From NCBI GenBank assembly GCA_041572755.1, contig JBFFRY010000020.1:1-51617 (forward strand): a stretch of 51,617 bases of DNA. The letters run 5' to 3'. The position numbers and the translations under genes are program-made. A model generated the notes under the pieces. It was not told the DNA's origin. It made no database searches and saw only the letters and a program-made list of their open reading frames with translations. This stretch comes from JBFELU01 sp041572755. Its GTDB lineage: Bacteria > Actinomycetota > Acidimicrobiia > Spongiisociales > UBA11373. Shown here one piece after another: positions 18,368-25,976 of the stretch. The first letter of the stretch is position 1, and every line of letters starts with the position of its first letter.

Positions 18368-19152
18368 GGCGAGTCCTCCATCACGGCCCGGGAGACCTCG
18401 GCGACGGCGGCATCTTCGATCTCCCGGTACCCGTCGCCGTTCACCACGACGACGTTGGGATAGATGTCGCGGCGGAGGTCGGGGCCCCCGGTGGCCGAGT
18501 CCTCCTCGGCGGCGACGACGAGTGCTTCGACGGCGAGGCGAATCGCTGCGGACTCTCCCAGGTCGGGCCGGAACGCCCCCCTGAGGTACATGTGGGCCTC
18601 GCGCCCACCGGATCCGGTGGCCGCGAAGTCGATCTCCTCGTAGCGGCCGCCGACGACATCGAACGAGTAGAGGCGACCGGTGGCGCCGTCGGGATCGAAG
18701 CCGCAGAAGAGGGGTATCACGATGAGGCCTTGGAAGGCCATCGGGAGGTTGCGTCGCAGCATTCCCGCCAGGTAGTTGGCCTTGCCGTCCAGGCTGAGGC
18801 GGCTCCCTTCCATCTTCTCGTAGTGCTCGAGCTCGGTCTGGAAGAGGCGGATCAATTCGAGCGCCACACCTGCGGTACCCGAGACGGCCACGGCCGAGTA
18901 CTCGTCGGCTGCAAAGACCTTCTGCACCCGGCGATGAGTGATGAGGCTGCCGGAGGTGGCGCGCCGGTCACCCGCCATCACCACGCCGCCGGCGAAGCGG
19001 AACGCCAGCACCGTGGTCCCTTCGGAAACCGCCAGGTCACCTGCGTGCGCGGGGAGATCCCAGCGCGGCTCGATCCCTCGGGCCCGCAGCAAGGCCGAGA
19101 ACGACTGGTCGGGATGGACCGGGAGGTCTCGCGGGAGGCTCTCGCCGGTCAC
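18364..19152 (-). CDS. prcB: Proteasome subunit beta (proteolytic)
   Basis: 262 residues with a 45-residue propeptide ending in Gly45. Autocleavage would expose Thr46 of TTVLAFRF as the catalytic nucleophile; the partner residues fall at the canonical spacing, Asp62 (mature Asp17, AGDRRAT) and Lys78 (mature Lys33, RRVQK). It forms the inner rings of the 20S core. The GTG at 19152 overlaps the pup stop (GTGA), and its own stop overlaps prcA, so pup-prcB-prcA are tightly coupled. Confidence 0.97.
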   Translation of the reverse strand: MTGESLPRDLPVHPDQSFSALLRARGIEPRWDLPAHAGDLAVSEGTTVLAFRFAGGVVMAGDRRATSGSLITHRRVQKVFAADEYSAVAVSGTAGVALELIRLFQTELEHYEKMEGSRLSLDGKANYLAGMLRRNLPMAFQGLIVIPLFCGFDPDGATGRLYSFDVVGGRYEEIDFAATGSGGREAHMYLRGAFRPDLGESAAIRLAVEALVVAAEEDSATGGPDLRRDIYPNVVVVNGDGYREIEDAAVAEVSRAVMEDSP

Positions 19153-19343
19153 TCGCCGCCCTTCTGGACGTAGTTCTTCACGAACTCCTCGGCATTCTCC
19201 TCGAGGACCGTGTCGATCTCGTCGAGCAGATCGTCGATCTTGTCGGTCAGTTCGGCTCCGACGTCGTCTGCCTGTTCCGCGTCCTGCTCGGCGTCCTCGG
19301 AAGAACGATCACGCTGAGGTTGCTTCTGCTCCTGTTCCGCCAT
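19149..19343 (-). CDS. pup: Prokaryotic ubiquitin-like protein Pup, ending in Gly-Gly-Glu
   Basis: 64 residues, acidic and largely disordered, with the C-terminal Mpa-binding helix DDLLDEIDTVLEENAEEFV and the tail VQKGGE. The last residue is Glu, not Gln, so it can be ligated by PafA without prior deamidation. The ATG at 19343 has GGAGG five bases upstream; a GTG at 19349 would add two residues. The start lies 35 bases inside the dop gene, in another frame. Role: covalent tag that delivers proteins to the Mpa-proteasome. Confidence 0.96.
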   Translation of the reverse strand: MAEQEQKQPQRDRSSEDAEQDAEQADDVGAELTDKIDDLLDEIDTVLEENAEEFVKNYVQKGGE

Positions 19344-20829
19344 GCTCACCTCCCAGGGCCCGGACGAGGTCGGCTGCGGTCGCCGCGTCGTCGATAAGCG
19401 AGGCGACCCGTTCCTTGCCGCCGCGGAGCGGCTCCATCATAGGCACCCGCTTGAGAGCGTCCTCACCGACATCGAAGATGAGCGAATCCCAGTTGGCGGC
19501 CACCAGGGAGTCCTCGAACTTGCCCACGCACCGTCCCCGGAAGTAGGCCCGGGTTCGTTCCGGCGGCCGGTGGGCGGCGGCCGCCACGGCTTCCTCGGTG
19601 AACAGGCGCCGCATGCGCCCGGCGTTGACGAGGCGGTGGTAGAGACCCCGTTGCGGGTCGACATCGTGGTATTGGAGATCGAGGAGTCGCAGCTTGGGGT
19701 CGTCCCAGGCGAGCCCGTCGCGGTCGCGGTAGCCCTCGAGGAGTGCCAGCTTGGCGGTCCAATCGAGACGATCGGCGGTGGAAACCGGATCCTGCTCGAG
19801 GTCGGTGAGGATTCCCTCCCAGAGGCGCAGCACATCGCGGCCGATGTCATCCACTCCCCCGGCGTCACCGAACTTGGCGAGCTGCTCGAGGTAGCTCCAC
19901 TGGAGATCCAGGGCGGTCGCGGTCGTTCCGTCCGCCAACGCCACGGTGCAACGCAGCGTCGGATCGTGACTGATTCGCCATACCGATTCGACCGGCTCGG
20001 CGAGCGCAACCGGCTCACCGAGGGCGCCTTCCTCGAGCGCCGCGAGAAACAGCGAGAGCGATCCGAGCTTGACGAACGTCTGGATCTCGGAGCGGGTGGC
20101 GTCGCCGATGATCACGTGGAGGCGGCGGTAGGACCCCGGCTCGGCATGGGGTTCGTCCCGGGTGTTGACGATGGGCCGCTTGAGGGTCGTCTCCAGGCCC
20201 ACCTCTTCTTCGAAGAAGTCGGCCCGCTGGCTGATCTGGAAGGTGGCCGGCGGGCGACCGTTCTCGCTCCCCACCTTGCCGGAACCGGTCACCACCTGGC
20301 GGCTCACGAGAAAGCCGATCAGGTGTCGCACGATCTCACCGAACGGAACGGAGCGGGCGAGCAGCACGTTCTCGTGGGCGCCGTAGGAGTTGCCTTTGCC
20401 GTCGCTGTTGTTCTTGTGGACCAGGACGCGTTCACCTTCGGGGAGAGTGCGCTGGGCGGCCGCCGCCGCTTGCGCCAGGATCACCTCGCCGGCCTTGTCG
20501 TAGAGAGCGGCCTCGAGGGGGTCGTAACACTCGGGTGTCGAATACTCGGGGTGGGCGTGGTCCACGTAGAGGCGGGCTCCATTGGTGAGCACGGCATTCA
20601 CGAGCCCGGTCTCGAAGTCGGGCGCAGGGGCCGGCTCGTAGCCGAATCCACGAGCGTCTCGACCCGGGGATTCCTCCTCGTAGGACCACTGGATGCGGGC
20701 CCGCTCGCCGGCATACGAGTTGATGACGAGGCTGGATGCGAGCACGGGATTGAAGTCGGCCTGGTTGCGGATGGTGATCCCGAACTCGGTTTCGGTCCCG
20801 AGGACCTTGTGAACCGAATCTCCGGTCAC
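19309..20829 (-). CDS. dop: Depupylase / Pup deamidase Dop
   Basis: 506 residues. Paralogue of PafA: GTETEFGI at the start (Glu13/Glu15) and catalytic Asp90 in RLYVDHAHPEYSTPEC, plus the Dop-specific insertion rich in Glu/Arg between residues 40 and 70 (the Dop loop) that PafA lacks. Cleaves Pup from tagged proteins; its deamidase activity is not needed if Pup ends in Glu, as here, so its likely role is depupylation and Pup recycling. GTG start at 20829 overlaps the mpa stop (GTGA). The 3' end overlaps pup by 35 bases. Confidence 0.95.
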   Translation of the reverse strand: MTGDSVHKVLGTETEFGITIRNQADFNPVLASSLVINSYAGERARIQWSYEEESPGRDARGFGYEPAPAPDFETGLVNAVLTNGARLYVDHAHPEYSTPECYDPLEAALYDKAGEVILAQAAAAAQRTLPEGERVLVHKNNSDGKGNSYGAHENVLLARSVPFGEIVRHLIGFLVSRQVVTGSGKVGSENGRPPATFQISQRADFFEEEVGLETTLKRPIVNTRDEPHAEPGSYRRLHVIIGDATRSEIQTFVKLGSLSLFLAALEEGALGEPVALAEPVESVWRISHDPTLRCTVALADGTTATALDLQWSYLEQLAKFGDAGGVDDIGRDVLRLWEGILTDLEQDPVSTADRLDWTAKLALLEGYRDRDGLAWDDPKLRLLDLQYHDVDPQRGLYHRLVNAGRMRRLFTEEAVAAAAHRPPERTRAYFRGRCVGKFEDSLVAANWDSLIFDVGEDALKRVPMMEPLRGGKERVASLIDDAATAADLVRALGGEHGGTGAEATSA

Positions 20830-22547
20830 AGGTATTGGCCCGTGGTGATCGCCTCGATGCTGCGGCTCTCCCCGTCCCCTTCGATCAGGGTGCGCACGTA
20901 GACGATGCGCTCACCCTTCTTCCCCGAGATGCGGGCCCAGTCGTCCGGGTTGGTCGTATTGGGGAGGTCTTCGTGCTCGCGGAACTCCTGACGGATGGCG
21001 TTGGTCAGGTCGTCGGTGGCGACGCCTCGCCCTCCGCCGGCGATCTCCCGCTTGATGGCTTCCTTCTTTGCTCGGCGGACGATGTTCTCGATCATCGCCC
21101 CCGACGAGAAGTCCTTGAAGTACAGGACCTCCTTGTCCCCGTTGGCGTAGGTGACTTCGAGGAAACGGTTGTGTTCCTCCGAGGAGTACATGTCGCCGAC
21201 GACCTTGGTGATCATCTCTCCGACGAGGCGCCTGCGATCGCCGCCGGCCGCCTCGAGTTCCTGGGAGGCCAGCGGGACATCCTCACCGAGGTAGATCGAG
21301 AAGATCTCACGGGCCGCGTCCGCGTTGGGCCGCTCGATCTTGATCTTGACGTCGAGTCGGCCGGGCCGAAGGATGGCGGGGTCGATGAGGTCCTCCCGAT
21401 TGGACGCCCCGATCACGATGACGTTCTTCAGTGCTTCGACGCCGTCGAGCTCGGAGAGGAGCTGCGGCACGATCGTCGATTCGACGTCGGAGGAGATGCC
21501 ACTCCCCCGGGTGCGGAAGAGAGAGTCCATCTCGTCGAAGAAGACGATCACCGGGTTGCCTTCGTCGGACTTCTCCTTGGCCCTGGCGAAGATGAGCCGA
21601 ATCTGTCGTTCGGTCTCGCCCACGTACTTGTTCAGCAGCTCGGGGCCCTTCACGTTCAGGAAGTACGACCGGGCGTCCTCCTGGCCGGTCTTGGTGGCGA
21701 CGGCGCCGGCGAGGCTGTTCGCCACCGCCTTGGCGATGAGGGTCTTGCCGCAGCCCGGTGGCCCGTAGAGGAGCACACCCTTGGGAGCGGCGAGCCCGTA
21801 GTCCTCGAAGAGGTCCTTGTGGACGTAGGGAAGCTCGACCGCGTCGCGGATCGTCTCGATCTGGTCGCCGAGACCCCCGATCTTCTCGTACCCGATGTCG
21901 GGGACTTCCTCCAGCACCAGCTCCTCGACTTCGGGTCGAACGAGCCGCTCGTAGACGACCCCCGTCTTCACGTCCACTCTGACGTGATCGCCGACCCGGA
22001 GGTATTCCGACCGCATTGGACCGGACAGCTCGACGACCCGCTCCTCGTCGGCTCGGCCCAGGACGATCACCCGGGACTCGTCGAGCAGCTCCTTGATCGT
22101 GACCACCTCGCCGGTGTGCTCGAAGGAGCGAATGTCGATGACGTTCATCGCCTCGTTCAAGAGGACTTCCTGGCCGATCTCCAGCTCTTTGATCTCGATG
22201 GAGGGAGCGACCTGGACTCGGAGCTTGCGTCCCCCGGTGGCCACATCGATGGTTCCGTCGGTGTTGACACCCTGAACGAGTCCGAAGGGGTTGGGTGGAG
22301 CGGTGAGCTTCTCGACCTCTTCCCTGAGAACGGCGAGTTGTTCGCGCGTCTCCTCGAGAGCCGCGGAGAGCTTCTCGTTCTGGGACGCCGATTGGGCCAG
22401 GCGGGCCTTGGTCTCGAGAAGCCGCTCCTCGAGGATTCGGACACGCCGCGGAGCGTCCTGCAGGCGCCGCCTGAGGATGGCGATCTCCTCCTCCAGCATC
22501 TTGATGGTGCTGCGGAGCTCCGATGTCGATGCGTCGGATTCAGACAT
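20826..22547 (-). CDS. mpa: Proteasome-activating AAA ATPase Mpa/ARC
   Basis: 573 residues. N-terminal coiled coil (about 8-82) that captures Pup, tandem OB domain (about 85-215), AAA module with Walker A GPPGCGKT (Lys268), Walker B VIVFFDEMDS (Asp338, Glu339), sensor GASNREDLIDPAILRPGR, and a C-terminal GQYL tail that docks into the alpha ring. Unfolds pupylated substrates and feeds them to the 20S core. ATG at 22547 with GAGGTG five bases upstream and a TATACT -10 box; it is the first gene of mpa-dop-pup-prcB-prcA. Confidence 0.97.
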   Translation of the reverse strand: MSESDASTSELRSTIKMLEEEIAILRRRLQDAPRRVRILEERLLETKARLAQSASQNEKLSAALEETREQLAVLREEVEKLTAPPNPFGLVQGVNTDGTIDVATGGRKLRVQVAPSIEIKELEIGQEVLLNEAMNVIDIRSFEHTGEVVTIKELLDESRVIVLGRADEERVVELSGPMRSEYLRVGDHVRVDVKTGVVYERLVRPEVEELVLEEVPDIGYEKIGGLGDQIETIRDAVELPYVHKDLFEDYGLAAPKGVLLYGPPGCGKTLIAKAVANSLAGAVATKTGQEDARSYFLNVKGPELLNKYVGETERQIRLIFARAKEKSDEGNPVIVFFDEMDSLFRTRGSGISSDVESTIVPQLLSELDGVEALKNVIVIGASNREDLIDPAILRPGRLDVKIKIERPNADAAREIFSIYLGEDVPLASQELEAAGGDRRRLVGEMITKVVGDMYSSEEHNRFLEVTYANGDKEVLYFKDFSSGAMIENIVRRAKKEAIKREIAGGGRGVATDDLTNAIRQEFREHEDLPNTTNPDDWARISGKKGERIVYVRTLIEGDGESRSIEAITTGQYL

Positions 22548-22592
22548 GGTGGCACCTCGTCTGGAGATCCGGCCCTCTCCGACCGGGCGATC

Positions 22593-22598
22593 AGTATA
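22593..22598 (-). promoter_or_regulatory. Predicted -10 element of the mpa-dop-pup-prcBA operon
   Basis: TATACT on the minus strand about 46 bases before the mpa ATG. No good -35. It would serve the whole proteasome operon. Confidence 0.5.
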
Positions 22599-22637
22599 CG
22601 ACCGGCCCGGTTTCGTGGGTGGATTGATCAGCATCGA

Positions 22638-22665
22638 TTGAGTGGGGCCCCGGCAGCAGTACACT
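22638..22665 (+). promoter_or_regulatory. Predicted promoter of the ferredoxin gene
   Basis: TTGAGT (22638-22643), 16-base spacer, TACACT (22660-22665); the ATG at 22697 follows with a GGAG upstream. This is the best -35/-10 pair I found in the window, and it is divergent from the mpa promoter. Confidence 0.5.
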
Positions 22666-22696
22666 CGCGCTCGGTTCCGATTGGAGACTTGCCACC

Positions 22697-22942
22697 ATGA
22701 AGGTTTGGATCGACCAGGACCTCTGTACCGGAGACGGCCTCTGCGAGGAGATCGCTCCCGATGTGTTCGTACTGCTCGACGACGGTCTCGCCTACGTTCG
22801 CGAAGGCGACAAGATCTTCGCTCAGTCGGAGGGCAACGAGGAGGGAGCCGCAGGGCTCGCCGTGGTGCCCGACGGGCAGGAGGACATTGTCATCGAGTCG
22901 GCCGAGGAGTGCCCCGGAGAGTGCATCTTCATCGAGCCGTGA
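22697..22942 (+). CDS. Single-cluster ferredoxin
   Basis: 81 residues, acidic. Cysteine pattern CTGDGLC (Cys10, Cys16) and ECPGEC (Cys72, Cys76), with Asp13 where a four-cysteine ferredoxin has a Cys. This fits a single [3Fe-4S] cluster, or a [4Fe-4S] cluster using Asp13 as in Pyrococcus ferredoxin. The region between (EGDKIFAQSEGNEEGAAGLAVVP) is longer than usual. It is an electron carrier for cytochrome P450s or oxidoreductases; a partner is not next to it, although a 2-oxoacid:ferredoxin oxidoreductase lies 11 kb away. Divergent from mpa. Confidence 0.85.
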   Translation: MKVWIDQDLCTGDGLCEEIAPDVFVLLDDGLAYVREGDKIFAQSEGNEEGAAGLAVVPDGQEDIVIESAEECPGECIFIEP

Positions 22943-22955
22943 TGCTCGACCGACT

Positions 22956-22979
22956 CCGGCCCCGCTGAGGCGGGGTCGG
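22956..22979. terminator. GC-rich hairpin between convergent ferredoxin and trmI genes
   Basis: CCGGCCCCGC, loop TGAG, GCGGGGTCGG: a 10-bp stem with one G-T pair, lying between two convergent stop codons. It lacks a T-run, but such hairpins are a common form of transcription end in GC-rich actinobacteria and would work in both directions. Confidence 0.55.
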
Positions 22980-22985
22980 GGCGCG

Positions 22986-23780
22986 TCAGGATTCTCGTAT
23001 CGGTTCCGTGCGCCGTGACACGGTGATGAACCCGGTGTGGCCCACCATCTGGTGCGAGGGCCGAACGGAGCGACCTTCGGCAACCCATTCCCGCTGGAGG
23101 ATCTCAAAGGTCATCGTCCCCGCGAACCGTCGGGAACGGCGCAGTTCCTCCTGGAGGGTTTGCACCTGAGGCACGGTCGGCAGGTAGGCCGTGAACACCC
23201 CCGACGGAGTCATTCCCTCAGCGGCCGGGGCCACCACGCGCCACGGCTCGGGAACGTCGAGCACGATCCGTTCCGGCTCGATCTCGGCGACGAAGTCCTC
23301 GACCTCGCCGACACGGAGCTCCAGGCTGTCGGGAAGGCCGCCGAGAAACCGGGTGATGGCCTCCACCGCGTGGTCGGTGTGCTCCCGGCGCCGCTCGATG
23401 CTCACCACTCGGCCGGTAGGGCCCACCGCCCGGAGGAGAGCCATGGTGAGCGCCCCCGAGCCGGTGCCCGCTTCCAGGACGGTCATGCCGGGCCCGATGT
23501 CGCCCCAGTGCACGATGGGCCCGAGGTCCTTGGGATACACGACCTGCGGACCGCGCCGCATGCGCAGCACGTAGTCGGCGAGGCGGGGACGAAGGGCCAC
23601 GAGCCGCGCCCCTGAGGTCGACCGGAGGACCTCCCCCGGGGGCTTGCCGATGATCTCCGCATGGGCGACGGTTCCGGCGTGGTACTGGAAGCTGCCGGCG
23701 GGATGGAGGTCGACGAGATAGCGGCGGCCCCGCGCATCGATGAGGAGGCAGAGGTCGCCGTCGCCGAAGCGGTCGCTCAC
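22986..23780 (-). CDS. trmI: tRNA (adenine(58)-N1)-methyltransferase TrmI
   Basis: 264 residues. Methylates A58 in the T-loop of tRNAs using SAM. N-terminal small beta domain (HPAGSFQYHAGTVAHAEIIG), SAM motif VLEAGTGSGALT (101-112), and the catalytic DVPEPW segment near residue 185, followed by YLPTVPQV, the usual TrmI sequence. In mycobacteria the homologue (Rv2118c) also lies just upstream of mpa. The GTG start at 23780 overlaps the stop of a 33-residue reading frame (GTGA). Confidence 0.95.
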   Translation of the reverse strand: MSDRFGDGDLCLLIDARGRRYLVDLHPAGSFQYHAGTVAHAEIIGKPPGEVLRSTSGARLVALRPRLADYVLRMRRGPQVVYPKDLGPIVHWGDIGPGMTVLEAGTGSGALTMALLRAVGPTGRVVSIERRREHTDHAVEAITRFLGGLPDSLELRVGEVEDFVAEIEPERIVLDVPEPWRVVAPAAEGMTPSGVFTAYLPTVPQVQTLQEELRRSRRFAGTMTFEILQREWVAEGRSVRPSHQMVGHTGFITVSRRTEPIRES

Positions 23781-23878
23781 CGCCCCGCAGCCAGGAATGG
23801 GAGTGTGAAGGCGAGGAGCAGGGTGATCGCCATGATCACAACGAGGACGCGGATCATCCGGTCACGGTTCCTGAACAT
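23777..23878 (-). CDS. Very small single-span membrane protein (33 aa) upstream of trmI
   Basis: Short reading frame, ATG at 23878 to TGA at 23777, encoding a positively charged start (MFRNRDRMIRV) and one hydrophobic helix (VVIMAITLLLAFTLPFLAA). Its stop overlaps the trmI GTG as GTGA, the same coupling used all over the window, and TAGAGT lies six bases before the ATG as in other leaderless starts. These two signals support a real gene; function unknown. It would be missed by usual length cut-offs. Confidence 0.6.
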   Translation of the reverse strand: MFRNRDRMIRVLVVIMAITLLLAFTLPFLAAGR

Positions 23879-23884
23879 GAGGCC

Positions 23885-23890
23885 ACTCTA
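23885..23890 (-). promoter_or_regulatory. Predicted leaderless -10 element of the 33-aa gene and trmI
   Basis: TAGAGT on the minus strand six bases before the ATG at 23878. Confidence 0.4.
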
Positions 23891-23908
23891 GGTCGATCGT
23901 CGGCCCGG

Positions 23909-23914
23909 TAACAT
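23909..23914 (+). promoter_or_regulatory. Predicted leaderless -10 element of the gene at 23921
   Basis: TAACAT six bases before the GTG at 23921, divergent from the trmI-side promoter within a 42-base gap. Confidence 0.4.
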
Positions 23915-23920
23915 CGCGTC

Positions 23921-24142
23921 GTGAATCTGATCCGTCAGGGAGCCAGGGCCCTCTTCGGAGGGGCGCGGCGGGGTTCCGCACCGCTCACCGGTCTCGGTGC
24001 GGCGCTGCTCGTCGTGGGCTGGCTTCGCAGGCTGGCTCGCCCCAAGCGGGAACTGATCTACGCCCGCAATCTGCGCAAGGGCGAGACGGTAGGCATCAGG
24101 TTGCTCCGCAGCGGCGAGGCGTTCGAGGGGGACGAGAACTGA
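23921..24142 (+). CDS. Small basic membrane-associated protein
   Basis: 73 residues, GTG start. One hydrophobic stretch (LTGLGAALLVVGWLRRLA), then basic residues and a C-terminal KGETVGIRLLRSGEAFEGDEN. No family recognised with confidence. Probably an inner-membrane protein with a short cytoplasmic tail. It converges on the gene pair at 24155-24642. Confidence 0.55.
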   Translation: MNLIRQGARALFGGARRGSAPLTGLGAALLVVGWLRRLARPKRELIYARNLRKGETVGIRLLRSGEAFEGDEN

Positions 24143-24154
24143 GTGAACCGACGT

Positions 24155-24352
24155 CTACCCGAGTCGGTAGACCTCGACCCGGGCGGAACCCTTCCTGCCC
24201 TTGCGTCGACCGAGGAGGAACACGAGGAGCAGCAGGACGACGGCACCCACCGCGATGGCGATGCCGGTGGTGCGGGCGGCGTCGGTGGTCTCGTCGACGA
24301 CCTGCTGGATCTCCCTGAGCTTGGCTTCCAGGTCGGCCTTGTGCACGGTCAT
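24155..24352 (-). CDS. Small single-span membrane protein paired with a holin-X-like protein
   Basis: 65 residues: a short amphipathic/coiled N-terminal part (KADLEAKLREIQQVVDETTDAA), one membrane helix (GIAIAVGAVVLLLLVFLLG) and a basic tail (RRKGRKGSARVEVYRLG). The ATG at 24352 overlaps the upstream stop as ATGA and has GAGGG seven bases upstream. Function unknown; probably works with the protein encoded just upstream. Confidence 0.7.
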   Translation of the reverse strand: MTVHKADLEAKLREIQQVVDETTDAARTTGIAIAVGAVVLLLLVFLLGRRKGRKGSARVEVYRLG

Positions 24353-24642
24353 TGTGTTGCCCTCCACATCATGAGGCCGGTCACGATCAGGAGCCCGATC
24401 CCGGAGATGACGTAGCCGAAGCCGCTCCAGATCGTCCCGCTCGGGAGCAGTTCGATCACAACCCGGGCACCGGCGATCGAGAGAAACAGGACGGCGAGCA
24501 ACAGCACGATTGCGGCCAGGAAACCGAAGCCGGCGAGCCGGCCGAGACGCTTGCCCGGCTCAACGGTCTCTTGGCGGATGTACTCCTTGGCGAGCTCGAT
24601 GAACTCCGAGACCAGCTCGGGCAGCTCCCGGGTCTTCGCCAT
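24349..24642 (-). CDS. Phage holin / holin-X superfamily-like membrane protein
   Basis: 97 residues: N-terminal ELPELVSEFIELAKEYIRQETVEPGKRLG, then two hydrophobic helices (GFGFLAAIVLLLAVLFLSIAG and GYVISGIGLLIVTGLMMW). This layout is that of the actinobacterial holin-X (Phage_holin_3_6-like) proteins, which are chromosomal membrane proteins and not evidence of a prophage. ATG at 24642 with GGAGG five bases upstream; an ATG at 24654 is possible. First gene of a two-gene unit. Confidence 0.7.
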   Translation of the reverse strand: MAKTRELPELVSEFIELAKEYIRQETVEPGKRLGRLAGFGFLAAIVLLLAVLFLSIAGARVVIELLPSGTIWSGFGYVISGIGLLIVTGLMMWRATQ

Positions 24643-24719
24643 CACGACCTCCATCGACGGCGGGGCACAGGCTACCGGATCGCGGACGCATGATCCGCCG
24701 TGATGAGAGCCGGCCTCGG

Positions 24720-24725
24720 TATGCT
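24720..24725 (+). promoter_or_regulatory. Predicted leaderless -10 element of the MFS gene
   Basis: TATGCT eight bases before the ATG at 24734, no ribosome binding site. Confidence 0.45.
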
Positions 24726-24733
24726 GCCGTGCG

Positions 24734-25972
24734 ATGCCCGGCGGTCGATCCCCCAGGAACACCTGGCCGATCGTGGTGGGCCAAGCGGTTTCGCTTCTCG
24801 GGGACTACATCGCGGTGCTGGCGCTGCCGCTCTTCGTGCTCGAGCTCACCGGATCGGCGTTGGACCTCGGCTTGACCACCGCGTTCGAGACCCTGCCGGT
24901 GCTGCTGTTCGGCTTCGCAGCCGGGGTGGCCCTCGACCGCTTTGCGATCAAACGGGCACTGATCATCGCCGACTTGGGGCGCGCCGGGGCCTTCGCCGCC
25001 CTGGGCGTCGCCGTCGCCGCCGACGTCGCCGAGGTGTGGATGGTGTTTCTGGCGGCCTTCCTGGTCGGATCCTTGGGGGTGATGTTCGATGCCGGTCTCC
25101 AGGCATGGCTCCCGGCCCTGCTCCCGGAATCATCGCTATTGGGGATCAATACGAGGTTGCAGTTCGTGCGGACGATGGCGTGGACGATCGGCCCGCCGAT
25201 CGCCGGCTACCTGGTGGCACAAGGCGGGGGCTTCGGCCTTGCGTTCGGGGTGAATTCGGCCACGTTCCTGGTCTCGGTCTTCTTTGTGCTGATGCTGCGG
25301 GAGACCCGGACCCGAGCGCCGGTCGAGCAGGAGTCCTGGTGGCTCTCTTTCCGGGCCGGGATCGGGTATCTGTGGCGGGAGCGCTCCCTACGGACGGCCA
25401 CGGCGGCGGCCACCATCGTCAACTTCACTTTTGTGCCGATGGAGGCACTGCTGGTGCTCTTCGCCCGGGATCGCCTCGACATCGGTGAGGAGTACCTGAT
25501 CGGGTGGTTCTTCGCGGGACACGCCCTGCTGGGAGCGCTCGGGGTCGGCGCTGCTCCCCGGCTGGCCCGCCGGCTCGGTCTCGGCCGCACCTTCGTCCTC
25601 GGTCTGGCGATGCTCGGCGGGGGCTTCTTGGCGCTGTCGCTGCTGGCGGTGCCCTTTGCGGCGCTGACACCGGTGGGGTCGACGTTGGCGGCGATCGTGC
25701 CGGCGGGTATCGCCGTCGCCGGGGCCTCATTCACCAACGTGGCCTTCACGACGCTGCGTCAGCAGATCCCACCTCCCGAGTTGTTGGGCCGCGTCATCAG
25801 CGCATCACGCACCATCTCGTGGGCGGGGATACCGATCGGAGCGGCCTTGGGGGGACGTCTCGCCGAGGGGTTTGGTGTCCCTGCGGTGTACACCGCGTCC
25901 TCGGCGGCGCTCCTGGGGGCGGCGGTCTTGGTGGCTTCGACTCGGCTGGGCCGAGGGGCAATCCCCGGCTGA
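24734..25972 (+). CDS. MFS transporter (12-helix exporter type)
   Basis: 412 residues with 12 predicted membrane helices. The DRFAIKRALIIADLGRA loop after helix 2 and the internal symmetry fit the MFS_3/enterobactin-exporter-like group of drug or metabolite exporters. Substrate unknown. Start ATG 24734 is supported by the adjacent -10 box. It ends five bases from the convergent EamA gene. Confidence 0.9.
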   Translation: MPGGRSPRNTWPIVVGQAVSLLGDYIAVLALPLFVLELTGSALDLGLTTAFETLPVLLFGFAAGVALDRFAIKRALIIADLGRAGAFAALGVAVAADVAEVWMVFLAAFLVGSLGVMFDAGLQAWLPALLPESSLLGINTRLQFVRTMAWTIGPPIAGYLVAQGGGFGLAFGVNSATFLVSVFFVLMLRETRTRAPVEQESWWLSFRAGIGYLWRERSLRTATAAATIVNFTFVPMEALLVLFARDRLDIGEEYLIGWFFAGHALLGALGVGAAPRLARRLGLGRTFVLGLAMLGGGFLALSLLAVPFAALTPVGSTLAAIVPAGIAVAGASFTNVAFTTLRQQIPPPELLGRVISASRTISWAGIPIGAALGGRLAEGFGVPAVYTASSAALLGAAVLVASTRLGRGAIPG

Positions 25973-25976
25973 GGCA

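Noticed and set aside
24349..24642. Prophage remnant based on a holin-like protein
   Set aside because: The holin-X type protein is a common chromosomal actinobacterial membrane protein; there are no other phage genes.
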